Shown: positions 33,614 to 42,755, counted from the stretch's first letter. The stretch is DNA of 64,000 nt from Vulcanococcus sp. (GCA_019264575.1 JAHUZV010000027.1:1-64000); one strand, 5' to 3'. Numbers and translations are program-made. Notes: generated from the sequence alone by a model not told the origin.

Positions 33614-33703
33614 TCAGTGGGTTGCCGCTTCTGGTTTGCGAAACAGCCCATCGAGGTAGTGGCGCACCACCGGTTTTTCCTGACAACCATGCTGAAAGAG
33701 GAA
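33614..33703 (-). pseudogene. DUF2811 gene relic (3' end)
   Basis: The frame FLFQHGCQEKPVVRHYLDGL, then FRKPEAATH and stop, is nearly identical to the C-terminus of the intact DUF2811 protein at 52703-52936 (FLFQQGCQDKPVVRHYLDGLF). Upstream of 33703 the frame hits stops (TAA, TAG) and the similarity continues out of frame for a short way (RL...GAPLAKLI). No start is left. It is read as a decayed second copy. Confidence 0.65.
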
Positions 33704-33889
33704 TTAGCTTGGCTAGCGGAGCGCCCACCCGAGATAACCGGATCATCGCTGGAGGAATCCAGAGTGGCGCTCGCAGAGGCACCGCTGAGGTTGTCGAACC
33801 AAACAGCGTCGATGACTCATTCAAACCTACCAATGCATTGAGGGAGTCATTGCTGCGACTCCTCAACGTGTCATTCATCAGTGCACATC

Positions 33890-36091
33890 TTACAGGAAGA
33901 AGCTGTCAGCCGCCAGGACTGGCGTGCCAAACAGTTTACGCTCAAAGTCTCGGGTCAAATCACCATTAAGTCCCCCCATCAAGAGACCATTGGGATGCCG
34001 ATGCTGGCCAGGCTTATTCTTGGCGAACAGATCTGCTGCGACCGATGGGGTATTACGAATACCCTGCAGGATGCTATCGCCATCGCATTCACGGAGTGCT
34101 AAGCGATCTTGCGCTTGAGCATAATTCACTAGTCGATCAGACTTATAGGGTTGACTGGGGCTTTCTAGCCTGTCATCCAAACAACATCCATCGTTGATTG
34201 CCTGTCCCGTCAGCGCATCAGATGCTTGATGCGAATGATGGCCTTGAAAGCCTGTTTGTTTAGCCTTGGGAGGCTTAACCAAGTATGAGTTTGCTGGCGT
34301 CGCTGGCGCGTTAACAAAATCCCTCGCGGCAGCATTTAAGGGGTCAAAGCGACCTTCCACGACGCCAAGCGGGACAGCGTCATTATGTATATTTAGGTAA
34401 CTATACCCCTCTTTTAGGAAGTTGGCAAGATTGAAGTCAAAATTCACCACGCTTGGGTCATTATTGCTCCAGCGACCCGTGATGGTCCAGGTATTCTTCT
34501 TTTTGTTGAAGCTGTATCGGGTGTCTAGATCTTGATTTGGATTGGCAATTCCCAGCGCAACTGGGCCTGCGGTTCCCTTAGGTCCCCAGTGGATATGCAT
34601 TCCATAGACATCATCTAGTTCGTCGGGGGTGGTTGGGACCCCACGTGCTACAAGACCAAAGTCCAGTCCAGTAATCTTAATCCTGTAATCTAAATGAGTA
34701 CGGTTGGGATCCAGCCACATGTCGCATGTTCCACTGGCAGGATAGTCGACAGACCAAATCTCCTGTGTAGCGTCGACCTTGCTACCAAAGTGTGCCCAGG
34801 AGGCTGGGTAGCTCTTTCGATTTGTTTTTGTCACGCTAGCCGAGGATAACGGCGGCTTTTCTCCTCCTAAAGATCTCAGGGATTGGCTCGTAGAACCTGC
34901 CAAAGAAGCACTTCTAAGACTTGCAGAGGATGTTGGCTCGGAATAGTTGATGTCTGCAGCTAGACGAAAGCCCATCCCATAGGACAAGGGACTTGGGACC
35001 AGATCATCATCCCGGGCTGCGCTTCCTGGAACATAGTTATAGTATGGAGCTCCATGTCTTACACGAAAGGAATTCGAAGAACTGTTCCAAGTTCCTAGTG
35101 GTGCCGTTGGATCGTAGATTGTTGAAGTCCATTCCTCCACATTGCCATCCTGGTCAAATGTGCCGTAATAGCTGGAACTGTTGGCAAAAGAGCCAACAGG
35201 AGTTAATAGATTTGGTCCAGTTGAAGGTGTGATTGCCCTACTAGATAACACACCATTTGCAAAGTAAGGGGCGCCATTGATGTAGTTCGGAATGTTGGCC
35301 TGGTTTGCGAGGGTGCCGCTGGTGTTGCCTGGAAGGTCATTGCTGCGCGTAGCCCACGTCCAATAGCCACCCTCGCCTCCATTCAGGGTTGGGTCGTAGT
35401 AAGCAGCTTTAAGCCATTCATTCTCAGTGGGAATCCACACCTTGGCGTCTGCCGAGTGTGAACTTGGAATGACTGTGATCTTGGCCTTTCCAGTGGCTAT
35501 CTGGTCAGGGTAGTTATTGTAAACGGTAAACACTGTGTCACCTTTGGCCTTCTTAACTGTTTCAATAGTAGTTTTGGAGTTAAAGCCGATGCCTCTAAAC
35601 CCAAAAACATCAATCTGATCCCCCACCTGAACATCAAGCTTGCCATCTGCCGTAAACGTGATGACCTGGTCTTTTCTCTCTGCACTCTTTAGCCTGCCGG
35701 TTGTAATTGTGTAAGCTCCGTATTCAGTGCTGCTATTACCTTTACCGTTATTGACCCAATTGGCGTAGCGAACAATATCTTGAAAGGCTACATAATCAAC
35801 AGGTAGATTAGCGCTCGTCACGTTGATGGGTGCGTAGCTGTAGTTCCCTTCTTTTCCACTCCTCGTCAGGCCATTGGCGACCTTGTCGGTCGTCATACTT
35901 CGATTGTAGAGACCTGTTGGATCGCTCTTCGCCTTGGCATTAAGGAATTCTGCCCATTGCCCGTAGGTCACTTCGTATTTTCCTATTTGGTACGTATACC
36001 CCACACTTCCGTAGCCATTCCCGCCCAAGGCGCTAAGTCCGTTTGCGTTGCCAGGATCCCCTACGGTAACAAATTCGTGCCTCTGAGTCAT
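33890..36091 (-). CDS. FGE-fold and CHRD-domain protein, copy 1
   Basis: The 733-aa protein begins with a formylglycine-generating-enzyme-like fold (EFVTVGDPGN, YGSVGYTYQIGKYEVTYGQWAEFLN, VWIPTENEWLKAAYYD, GNVEEWT, GMGFRLAAD; residues 5-385). The two catalytic Cys of true FGE are absent, so it is not an FGE enzyme but a binding module of that fold. A CHRD domain follows (VYGMHIHWGPKGTAG, NDPSVVNFDFNLANFL, YLNIHND; 455-605). The end resembles a serralysin-type C-terminal cap (LNGDLTRDFERKLFGTPVLAADSFFL) whose calcium-binding part is poor. It is a paralogue of the gene at 37887 and probably secreted by type I export. Confidence 0.75.
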   Translation of the reverse strand: MTQRHEFVTVGDPGNANGLSALGGNGYGSVGYTYQIGKYEVTYGQWAEFLNAKAKSDPTGLYNRSMTTDKVANGLTRSGKEGNYSYAPINVTSANLPVDYVAFQDIVRYANWVNNGKGNSSTEYGAYTITTGRLKSAERKDQVITFTADGKLDVQVGDQIDVFGFRGIGFNSKTTIETVKKAKGDTVFTVYNNYPDQIATGKAKITVIPSSHSADAKVWIPTENEWLKAAYYDPTLNGGEGGYWTWATRSNDLPGNTSGTLANQANIPNYINGAPYFANGVLSSRAITPSTGPNLLTPVGSFANSSSYYGTFDQDGNVEEWTSTIYDPTAPLGTWNSSSNSFRVRHGAPYYNYVPGSAARDDDLVPSPLSYGMGFRLAADINYSEPTSSASLRSASLAGSTSQSLRSLGGEKPPLSSASVTKTNRKSYPASWAHFGSKVDATQEIWSVDYPASGTCDMWLDPNRTHLDYRIKITGLDFGLVARGVPTTPDELDDVYGMHIHWGPKGTAGPVALGIANPNQDLDTRYSFNKKKNTWTITGRWSNNDPSVVNFDFNLANFLKEGYSYLNIHNDAVPLGVVEGRFDPLNAAARDFVNAPATPANSYLVKPPKAKQTGFQGHHSHQASDALTGQAINDGCCLDDRLESPSQPYKSDRLVNYAQAQDRLALRECDGDSILQGIRNTPSVAADLFAKNKPGQHRHPNGLLMGGLNGDLTRDFERKLFGTPVLAADSFFL

Positions 36092-36142
36092 TGAGCGATT
36101 AATGATCTGCTTTGATTCAACTTCCTTGTAATGGGCGAGTCA

Positions 36143-36158
36143 ATCGACCATGGTCTAT
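36143..36158. promoter_or_regulatory. Palindromic site upstream of FGE-CHRD copy 1
   Basis: ATCGACCATGGTCTAT differs at one base from a perfect 16-bp palindrome. It starts 52 bp upstream of the start codon, the same distance as the matching site before copy 2. Candidate operator. Confidence 0.6.
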
Positions 36159-36998
36159 CAAAGGGCGGCCTATGCCCTATGAGTGCTCGGCCCAATGTCA
36201 AACTGGGCTTTCTGGACAAGGCCCATCGTTATCTTTTGTGGCTGGGTAGCGCCACCGAAAGCCGCCCCGACACACAACTGCGTCGGGTAACCTCTCACGA
36301 AGCTAATGGCCGGACGACGCCCCAGTGGATTCACGAGGATGACTCCATTTGCCCGATCTGGGCAATGGAGCGAACGACAAAGATACTGGGATGCGCTACG
36401 ACGATCGGGACTGAATAGCTCTAACCATGCTGATACCACAGGCTTTACTTCGATCGATCTTTTTGCCCTATCGATTCGTTCGTGATCGATCGAATCAGTA
36501 TGTGTGCTTGCTTGAGTTCATGGACTTCTCTTTCTCATCCTTGCTTTGCTGGTAGTGGCTGAACCTCAAGGCTGAATCACAGTGTCATGCAGGTTTCACA
36601 CGCGCCTGACGCATCGCCATCGCCAGTAGTGACGTGATGTCGTGCATCACGTCCTGTAAGCCCTCGCGTATTGAGTCGATCCGGCTAAGCGCAAGAGCTC
36701 GATTGTTGGCGTGCGCAGCACAGCCAGTGGCCTCCAGCATTGCTGCGGTACAGATGCTTGTCCTCTTGGAGCTAGGTGGCTTGGATTCCGGGTGCCAGCT
36801 CTCATGATCCAGTGCTCTCGTATATGTAGCAGCAGGGCTACTGGGGCAGGGCGCAGGTTGGTGATGAAGAGGTGCCTGGCATTGAACGGCTTTGTGTCGC
36901 AGGTGCCGCTGCGAGAACCTCAACGATCCTGGCCCTACACACCGGCGCAGTCAGCAGCAAAAAGGAAGTGCAGGATCTTGGTGGCAAAAGGCATTGGC
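36159..36998. other. 840-bp intergenic region with duplicated promoter block and an inverted repeat
   Basis: Positions 36203-36250 resemble 40233-40280, both 112 bp from their gene starts. An 11-bp inverted repeat, TTCGATCGATC (36449-36459) and its complement (36484-36494), follows. A 51-codon minus-strand frame (36585-36740) was seen but is doubtful. Otherwise nothing was recognised. Confidence 0.45.
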
Positions 36999-37724
36999 TC
37001 AGGAAGCCCTATTTGTAAAATACTTCGGAACAAACGAGATTCCGATCTCGATCGCTCGCAAGATTGCCTTTTGACGATTATTCACTCCAAGACGTTGAAG
37101 CAACTGTCCGCTGTAGGTCTGCACAGTCCTAACCGATAGGTTGAGATGTTGGGCCACTTCACGATTACTCAGGCCAAGAACGTAGGCTTCAAGCAACTGC
37201 TGGTCTCGAAGGCTGAGGATAATCCGATCTGGAGGAGGTGAGTCGATGGCAACTGGGGAATCTGCCAAATGCCGTACGATCGAAGGACTACGGTACACAG
37301 TTCCAGCAATTAAGGCCATCAAGCCCTGATAAAGAGGATTAACAGGCAGGAAGATATCCTCATCGGCAACAATCGCATCTGCTTGAGGCAGGGAACCATG
37401 GTTCAGAGAGTTGACATTGCCTAGAATCAGAATAGAGCGAGTCGCAGGGCACGAGCGGGCAATAAACTCGAACACATCACCATAAGTAAGCTCAGCTTCA
37501 CTCTCAACGATACAAGCAATTCCAGGCCTAGATCGACTGAGTAGATCAATGGCATCCGATGACGTACTGGCATAGCCTCGAAAGTCGGACTTTCGTTTGA
37601 GTGCTTTATACGCAGCAACAGCAAGAAGCCGACTCGCTGAAATAATCACAATCGAAGGATCAAACCCTCTGGACAGACATGCGTAAAGGAATCTAGATTC
37701 ACCCGTAACAAACGCTCTCTGCAT
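36999..37724 (-). CDS. LuxR/NarL-type regulator with atypical receiver-like domain
   Basis: The 241-aa protein has a C-terminal LuxR HTH: SLRDQQLLEAYVLGLSNREVAQHL, then NLSVRTVQTYSGQLLQRLGV. The N-terminal half (SIVIISASRLLAVAAYKALK, GIACIVESEAEL, SILILGN) looks like a receiver fold, but the acidic pair at the first strand and the phospho-acceptor Asp are missing (the equivalent position reads IVE), so phosphorylation-independent control is likely. ATG 37724 is preferred; upstream in-frame TTG/GTG codons could extend it. It lies between two copies of the FGE-CHRD genes, on the same strand, and may bind the palindrome found before each. Confidence 0.8.
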   Translation of the reverse strand: MQRAFVTGESRFLYACLSRGFDPSIVIISASRLLAVAAYKALKRKSDFRGYASTSSDAIDLLSRSRPGIACIVESEAELTYGDVFEFIARSCPATRSILILGNVNSLNHGSLPQADAIVADEDIFLPVNPLYQGLMALIAGTVYRSPSIVRHLADSPVAIDSPPPDRIILSLRDQQLLEAYVLGLSNREVAQHLNLSVRTVQTYSGQLLQRLGVNNRQKAILRAIEIGISFVPKYFTNRAS

Positions 37725-37886
37725 GTGGGGTGCCGAGGTCAGCAGGGCCTCATCAGCCACACCAGTGATCAATGCAGCAGTTCCCGTCAACCCTGCTTCC
37801 TGCCGTCTACTGACCCAACACTATCAATGTCGGGGGGTCAACGGCGAGAGGCGGCTTGCTGAGTAGCAATGAGATCCGAAACTGAC

Positions 37887-40121
37887 TTACAGAAGAAAGT
37901 TATCAGCCGTTAGAAGTGGAGCACCAGCAAGCTTAAGGGCAAAATCTGGTCTGGAATCACCGTTTAGATCTGCCTCCAAGACCCCCTTGCTGTAACAAAG
38001 TTGACCAGGCACAGAATCCGTGAACGATTCACTGCCACTGAATACAAATGATTGGATACCTGGTTGCGTACGATCTGCATCAAGATCTCGCAGATCAATT
38101 CGATCCTCGAGAGGATCAAAATCGATAATGATGTCCCTGTGCGCAGTCTTTGTGGAGCTATCTGACCCCAGATTATAGCGAAAGTGATCAACACCCTTGC
38201 CACCAGTGAGACGATCAATGCCTTTCAGCGAATCCTGCACCAAACCATCACCATCATCACAACAATGGCTCGCTGTACACTCAGGGGTCTTAATCGGGGC
38301 CTCAAGACTGGCAGATGTACTGCTCTGCAAGGAAGAGGAAGCTGAGGTGGCGTAGCCAGCCTTGGCCGCCTCATTAAGCGGATAGAACTGTGAACGTATG
38401 ACACCAAGTGCTACATCTTCGTTATGGATATTGAGATAGTCGAGCCCTTGGAATAAGTGATTCTTGAGATTGTCATCAAAACTGACGACACTCGGATCCT
38501 CCTCGGTCCACCGTCCAGTAATCGTCCAGTACTTAGTCTTCGGATTGTATCGGAATCGAATATTTTTGTCTTGATAGGGATTGATTAAGCCGATGGCTGG
38601 GTCACCAACCTGTCCAGCAGGAGCATGATGAATATGCATGCCATTCACATCATCGCCAGTAGCCTTCGTTGTCGGGCCTATGCCCGCAAGTTCCCCAAAG
38701 TCAAGTCCTATGATTCGAAATTTATAGCTGAGAGCTGTCTGCTCAGGGTTAAGAACAACCCTAGCTGTTCCGCTAGCGGGGTATACGGTTGGCCAGATTT
38801 CTTGTGCAGCACTAATGGGACCACCAAAGACAGCTTGACCGCTGGTCTTAGTCTTAACCGAACTGGGGCTCACTGAATCAGCCTGATCGGTTCCAGAAGC
38901 AAGCGCATGGTCATGATCAGCATGTGCATTCGAATCGCTCGTCACAACATTGGTTGTAGAAGAGACAAGGGAAGTTGATGCCGATATGGGCGCCGCGGCT
39001 AAGCGAAAGCCAGTGGCATAACCAATATCATTAGGCATGAGCCCGTCGTCACGACGGCTGCTTCCTGGAGTGCCTGAATAATACATTGCCCCATGCTTAG
39101 AGCGTGTTGCATTGACAGATCGATTCCAGTTACCAAATAAAGCACTCTTATCGTAGATCGTTTCTGTCCATTCGGTGACATTGCCATCCTGGTCAAAAGT
39201 GCCGTAATAGCTCGGGCTACTTGTGAATGCACCAACCGCTGTAAGCAGATTAGGGCCAACGGATGGACTAATGTTGGGATTCAGGGGAGTATTGGCAAAG
39301 CGTAAGTCGACATAGCTCGGTATGTTGGCTTGATTGGGCAGGGTGCCAACACTGTTTCCGGGATACTCATCACTCTGAGTCGCCCAAGTATAGTATCCAC
39401 CAGTGCCATTATTTAGACTGGGATTGTAATATGCTGCTTTCGCCCATTCGTCTTCACTTGGGATCCAGACCTTCGCATCTGCAGAATGGCTTGCGGACAC
39501 GGCCACAACCTTCCCGCTCCCTGTGGCTACAGCATCTGGGAAATCGTTGGCCGCAGAGAAAAACGTGTTGCCATCATTAAACTTGACATCTTTAATGGAA
39601 CTACGCCCAGCAAAGCCGATGCCCTTAAGGCCAGTGACTGCAATTTGATCGCCAGCCTGGAGGTCAAGTTTGCCTTTGGCCATATATGTGATTACTCCGT
39701 CCTTCCTGACTGCACCCTTGAGGCGAGCCGTTGTGATCGTGTAAGATCCCTCTTCAGTGCTGGAAATACCTTTGCCATTATTGATCCAGTTGGTATAGCG
39801 AGCTGCGTCTGTAAAGTTGACAAAACTGACAGGAAGATCTGCAGATGCATCTGTCAGGAGTGAATAGCTGTAGCTTCCATTGCTGCCGCTCCGAGCAATG
39901 CCGTTGGCAATCTTGTCGAATGTCATGCTGGGGTCGTAAAGCCCCGTCGGGTCGCTTTTGGCCTTGGCGTTTAGGAATTCAAGATACTGTCCATATGTAA
40001 CTTCATATTTCCCAATTCTGTATGTGTAGCCAACGCTACCGTAGCGCTCGCCAGAATCGTCTCCTGGAGCATCTGGATTCCCAGGGTTGCCAACAGTGAC
40101 GAATTCCAGTTCGCGGGTCAT
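37887..40121 (-). CDS. FGE-fold and CHRD-domain protein with serralysin-type C-terminal cap, copy 2
   Basis: The 744-aa paralogue of the 33890 gene has the same order: FGE-like fold (EFVTVGNPGN, YGSVGYTYRIGKYEVTYGQYLEFLN, VWIPSEDEWAKAAYY, GNVTEWTE, GYATGFRLAAA; 5-380), CHRD domain (VNGMHIHHAPAGQVG, DPSVVSFDDNLKNHL, YLNIHNEDVALG; 460-610), then an intact M10-serralysin-type calcium-binding tail (LTGGKGVDHFRYNLG, RDIIIDFDPLEDRIDLRDLD, ALKLAGAPLLTADNFLL). The tail is a usual type I secretion signal. Catalytic FGE cysteines are absent. Its composition is lower in GC than the flanks. Confidence 0.8.
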   Translation of the reverse strand: MTRELEFVTVGNPGNPDAPGDDSGERYGSVGYTYRIGKYEVTYGQYLEFLNAKAKSDPTGLYDPSMTFDKIANGIARSGSNGSYSYSLLTDASADLPVSFVNFTDAARYTNWINNGKGISSTEEGSYTITTARLKGAVRKDGVITYMAKGKLDLQAGDQIAVTGLKGIGFAGRSSIKDVKFNDGNTFFSAANDFPDAVATGSGKVVAVSASHSADAKVWIPSEDEWAKAAYYNPSLNNGTGGYYTWATQSDEYPGNSVGTLPNQANIPSYVDLRFANTPLNPNISPSVGPNLLTAVGAFTSSPSYYGTFDQDGNVTEWTETIYDKSALFGNWNRSVNATRSKHGAMYYSGTPGSSRRDDGLMPNDIGYATGFRLAAAPISASTSLVSSTTNVVTSDSNAHADHDHALASGTDQADSVSPSSVKTKTSGQAVFGGPISAAQEIWPTVYPASGTARVVLNPEQTALSYKFRIIGLDFGELAGIGPTTKATGDDVNGMHIHHAPAGQVGDPAIGLINPYQDKNIRFRYNPKTKYWTITGRWTEEDPSVVSFDDNLKNHLFQGLDYLNIHNEDVALGVIRSQFYPLNEAAKAGYATSASSSLQSSTSASLEAPIKTPECTASHCCDDGDGLVQDSLKGIDRLTGGKGVDHFRYNLGSDSSTKTAHRDIIIDFDPLEDRIDLRDLDADRTQPGIQSFVFSGSESFTDSVPGQLCYSKGVLEADLNGDSRPDFALKLAGAPLLTADNFLL

Positions 40122-40171
40122 CAGTCTTTATGCCTCTTCTTGAATTACACAACAATTCATGGGCTCTGGCT

Positions 40172-40189
40172 ATCGACCATGGTCGATAA
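40172..40189. promoter_or_regulatory. Perfect 18-bp palindrome upstream of FGE-CHRD copy 2
   Basis: TATCGACCATGGTCGATA is self-complementary over 18 bp. The 16-bp core lies 52 bp upstream of the start codon, exactly as in copy 1. Candidate operator of a dimeric regulator such as the LuxR-type protein between the two genes. Confidence 0.7.
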
Positions 40190-40442
40190 AAGACTCTGCA
40201 GACCCTTTGAGTTGGTCGGCTTTGAGGTGCAGTGGCCTTTGGGGACAGGGCCCATCTTTACTTTTCGAGGCTGCTTAGCAGAAGATGGATTGAGCCGAGG
40301 ACGTCCACACCAAGCTGTTCTCCGGAGACGGTTCAAGAGCGCGTGTGCTCCCGCTCACACTCCCTGGCGCCTTGGGGCCCGCCCATACAGCGTTGGTGTC
40401 AGGCGATCTGCAGCTGCATCGTGATCGCCGCAGGATCCGACT
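40190..40442. other. Upstream region of FGE-CHRD copy 2
   Basis: The region contains a block (40233-40280) similar to 36203-36250, so the promoter was duplicated with the gene. No other gene was seen. Confidence 0.45.
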
Positions 40443-40718
40443 GTGACTACCGAACAGAACCCAAGGGACCTTGACCCCGGACTGACGCCGGTCTCTGGTG
40501 ACTTCGACAGCATGGACAGCGAAACGGCCTACCGCGACCTCGAGCAGGGCTATCGCTGCTCTGAGCAGTACGCCGCCATGCAGGGGCTATACCCGCAACT
40601 GCGCTTCTGGACTGCACGCTGCCATCCCTCCGATCTGGTGAGTGATGCGGGCGATGCCGTGACGCAGGCAGAGCAGGGCTCAGCTTTGGCGTGGGAGCGC
40701 AGCCATGGCGAGGGTTGA
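40443..40718 (+). CDS. Hypothetical acidic protein, 91 aa
   Basis: From a GTG start the product reads MTTEQNPRDLDPGLTPVSGD, then SETAYRDLEQGYRCSEQYAAM and QLRFWTARCHPSDLVSDAGDAV. The last 39 bp overlap the 3' end of rpaB on the opposite strand. Codon choice is natural; the family is unknown. Confidence 0.45.
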   Translation: MTTEQNPRDLDPGLTPVSGDFDSMDSETAYRDLEQGYRCSEQYAAMQGLYPQLRFWTARCHPSDLVSDAGDAVTQAEQGSALAWERSHGEG

Positions 40719-41471
40719 AGGATCCGAACGCTCAATCCCGCTTTGCAACCGCTGGAACATGTAGCCCTGGCCCCGGGCTGTCAGGATCAGCTCGGGGTTC
40801 ATGGGGTCCAGTTCGAGCTTGTTACGCAGGCGTGAGACATGGACATCCACGACGCGACTGTCAGAGGCCTTGCTGGGCCGGTAGCCCCACACTTGCTCGA
40901 GCATGTCGAGGCGGTTGATCGGTTCACCGGCGCGGCTGATCAGTAGTTCCAGCAGGTTGAACTCCATCCCGGTGAGGCGGATGCGTTCACCGGCGCGGAA
41001 GGCCTGACGGCGATTGAAATCAACGCTGAGATCACCCAGCGCGATCACATTGGAGCTGATCGCACCAACACCGGAGTTGCCCTGACTCTCGTTCGCGCGG
41101 CGCAGCACGCAACGGATGCGGGCCTCCAGCTCCTTGGGGCTGAACGGTTTCACCATGTAGTCATCAGCGCCGAGCTGGAGACCGGTGATGCGATCAGCCA
41201 CATCGCCGAGGGCCGTAAGCAGGATGATCGGCACCTCGGATTGCGCCCGGATCCGCTCGAGCACAGCAAAGCCATCGAGCTCGGGCATCATCACGTCAAG
41301 CACCACCACATCGGGCTCAACGCTGCGGAATAGCTCCAGCGCCTCAGCGCCATCTTTGGCAGCGGCCACAGCGTGGCCTTGCATGGCCAGACGAGTTTCG
41401 AGGATGCGGCGAATATTGGCTTCGTCGTCCGCGATCAGGATTTTGAGGGGCTCTTGGGTGGCTTCTGACAT
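40680..41471 (-). CDS. rpaB: OmpR-family response regulator, RpaB type
   Basis: The 263-aa protein has a receiver domain (ILIADDEANIRRIL, VVVLDVMMPELDG with phospho-acceptor Asp, TALGD, VKPFSPKELEARIR) and an OmpR winged helix (RLTGMEFNLLELLISRAGEPINRLDMLEQVWGY, VVDVHVSRLRNKLE, LILTARGQGYMF). The segment SEVPIILLTALGDVADRITGLQLGADDYMVKPFSPKELEARIR is close to RpaB of cyanobacteria. RpaB binds HLR1 sites and represses hli and photosystem genes in low light. The ATG at 41471 is used, the TTG before it ignored. An RpaA-like paralogue is the main alternative. Confidence 0.85.
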   Translation of the reverse strand: MSEATQEPLKILIADDEANIRRILETRLAMQGHAVAAAKDGAEALELFRSVEPDVVVLDVMMPELDGFAVLERIRAQSEVPIILLTALGDVADRITGLQLGADDYMVKPFSPKELEARIRCVLRRANESQGNSGVGAISSNVIALGDLSVDFNRRQAFRAGERIRLTGMEFNLLELLISRAGEPINRLDMLEQVWGYRPSKASDSRVVDVHVSRLRNKLELDPMNPELILTARGQGYMFQRLQSGIERSDPSTLAMAALPRQS

Positions 41472-41509
41472 CAACGGGAGGGTATGGGTGATTCGGAGTG
41501 CAGTTGTCG

Positions 41510-41761
41510 TCAGCCGACCAGGGCTTGTTGGTTGTCAACATCACGCTTGACCATGGCGTAATGCACAACCGGGTCGCGGTATTGACGAGGCAGGGTTGTA
41601 TGGAGCAACTGCAGGCGATCCCAACACACTGTGCGCTGGATTTTGTTCAGCGAGAGTCCGTCTTGCACCAACATCCGCAGGGCTTTGCAATAAGCCGGAT
41701 AACTCGCTTCTAGCTGCGCAACGGTGATCGCCGGAGCTGCAGAGGTATGAATCGCCTTCAT
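41510..41761 (-). CDS. DUF3136 protein, copy 1
   Basis: The 83-aa protein contains ITVAQLEASYPAYCKALRML, then GLSLNKIQRTVCWDRLQLLHTTLPRQYRDPVVHYAMVKRD, the conserved DUF3136 core of picocyanobacteria. It is 39 bp upstream of rpaB and on the same strand, so may be co-transcribed. A paralogue lies at 49427. Its function is not known. Confidence 0.8.
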   Translation of the reverse strand: MKAIHTSAAPAITVAQLEASYPAYCKALRMLVQDGLSLNKIQRTVCWDRLQLLHTTLPRQYRDPVVHYAMVKRDVDNQQALVG

Positions 41762-42154
41762 CAGTGGTGCGCTGGAGCCGATGTCGGCTGATTTCGAGTG
41801 AACTTACGCGTCCTGAGACCAGCACAACAGTCTTGACAGACTGGCAGGCTCATGCAGCGCTGAAAGAGCACTGTGACCGGCGCTACACAGGCCTGAGCGA
41901 AAGCCAGTGACAGCCACAGGCCCGATGCCAATGCAATAACAATCTAAAGAAATCCCAAAGAAGGCAATAGGGATGGTCGGCCTGTGGGCTCTCAGGCTGG
42001 CCAGCCAACAGAAAGCCCTCGGCGGGCGAACCGAGGGCTTCCCGGAGCAGCCGGGCAAGGGAGATGGGGCGCTCAAGCAGGTGCGGCTCTCATCGGCACC
42101 TGTGTGGATTGTGCTTTTGCTCTCCTACGGGCGGTACTACTGCGCAATGAATGC
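41762..42154. other. Intergenic region with a 10-bp hairpin
   Basis: The notable element is a perfect 10-bp stem AAGCCCTCGG/CCGAGGGCTT at 42013-42040, which on the minus strand is followed by TCTGTT and may end the upstream minus-strand gene. No gene was recognised in the rest. Confidence 0.45.
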
Positions 42155-42574
42155 TCACCAGGGCAGCGGTCCGCGACCGGCCGCAGCGTTGCACCCCACC
42201 TGCGATCCCAGCAGCGCACCCAGCGGAATCGCCCAGGCGCGCCCGTCATCGCGGGACATCGCGTAGGCCACAGCACCTCCCCCTAGACCACCGATCAGGC
42301 GGCCGGTGTTGCAGCGTTGGATCTGTTGCTCGGGTGTCAGGGGAGGCGTGCCGTAGGCCTGATCGCCCGTGTTGCTTCCTGGATTCCACCAGAGCCTCTG
42401 CGGTGCGCTGGGCGCGGGATAGTCCTGAATGCTCCCGTTCCAACGGGACTGCGGGATCGGCCAGGGCCGCGCCGATGCCGCCAGGGGAAGCAATGCCGTG
42501 GCCACCGCGGCAAAGGCGACGCCGATGCGCGCTGCAGAGCGCAAATGGTCTTGGCGGGAAGCAGAAGTGGTCAT
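42155..42574 (-). CDS. Exported protein with a glycine-zipper-like segment
   Basis: The 139-aa protein has a signal peptide (GVAFAAVATALLPLAASARP, cleavage near residue 35), a middle with WPIPQSRWNGSIQDYP and TGDQAYGTPPLTPEQQIQRC, and the segment IGGLGGGAVAYAM, then IPLGALLGSQVGC, which resembles glycine-zipper proteins. Two Cys may be linked. Function is unknown. The ATG at 42574 is preferred over the GTG one codon before. Confidence 0.65.
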   Translation of the reverse strand: MTTSASRQDHLRSAARIGVAFAAVATALLPLAASARPWPIPQSRWNGSIQDYPAPSAPQRLWWNPGSNTGDQAYGTPPLTPEQQIQRCNTGRLIGGLGGGAVAYAMSRDDGRAWAIPLGALLGSQVGCNAAAGRGPLPW

Positions 42575-42755
42575 CACTGCTTGGGTGTGTGGGAGGAAGC
42601 CAGCGAGCCAACGTGCTCAACGGCCTGCACCCAGCCAAGTCCGAATCCCTTGGTGATGGGTAACTGAACCGGCCTCAGGGTCTAACCAGATGTGACTGCA
42701 GCCATGTCGAGCTCAGCTGAGATAGGCAGTTGCAGGACACATCCACCGCAGACGT

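Noticed and set aside
36585..36740. 51-codon minus-strand ORF in the intergenic region.
   Set aside because: No ribosome-binding site and no family resemblance; too weak to list as a gene.
33890..40121. Diversity-generating retroelement target (FGE/C-lectin-like folds are common variable proteins).
   Set aside because: No reverse transcriptase, template repeat or Avd gene is seen nearby, and the differences between the two copies are spread over the whole protein.
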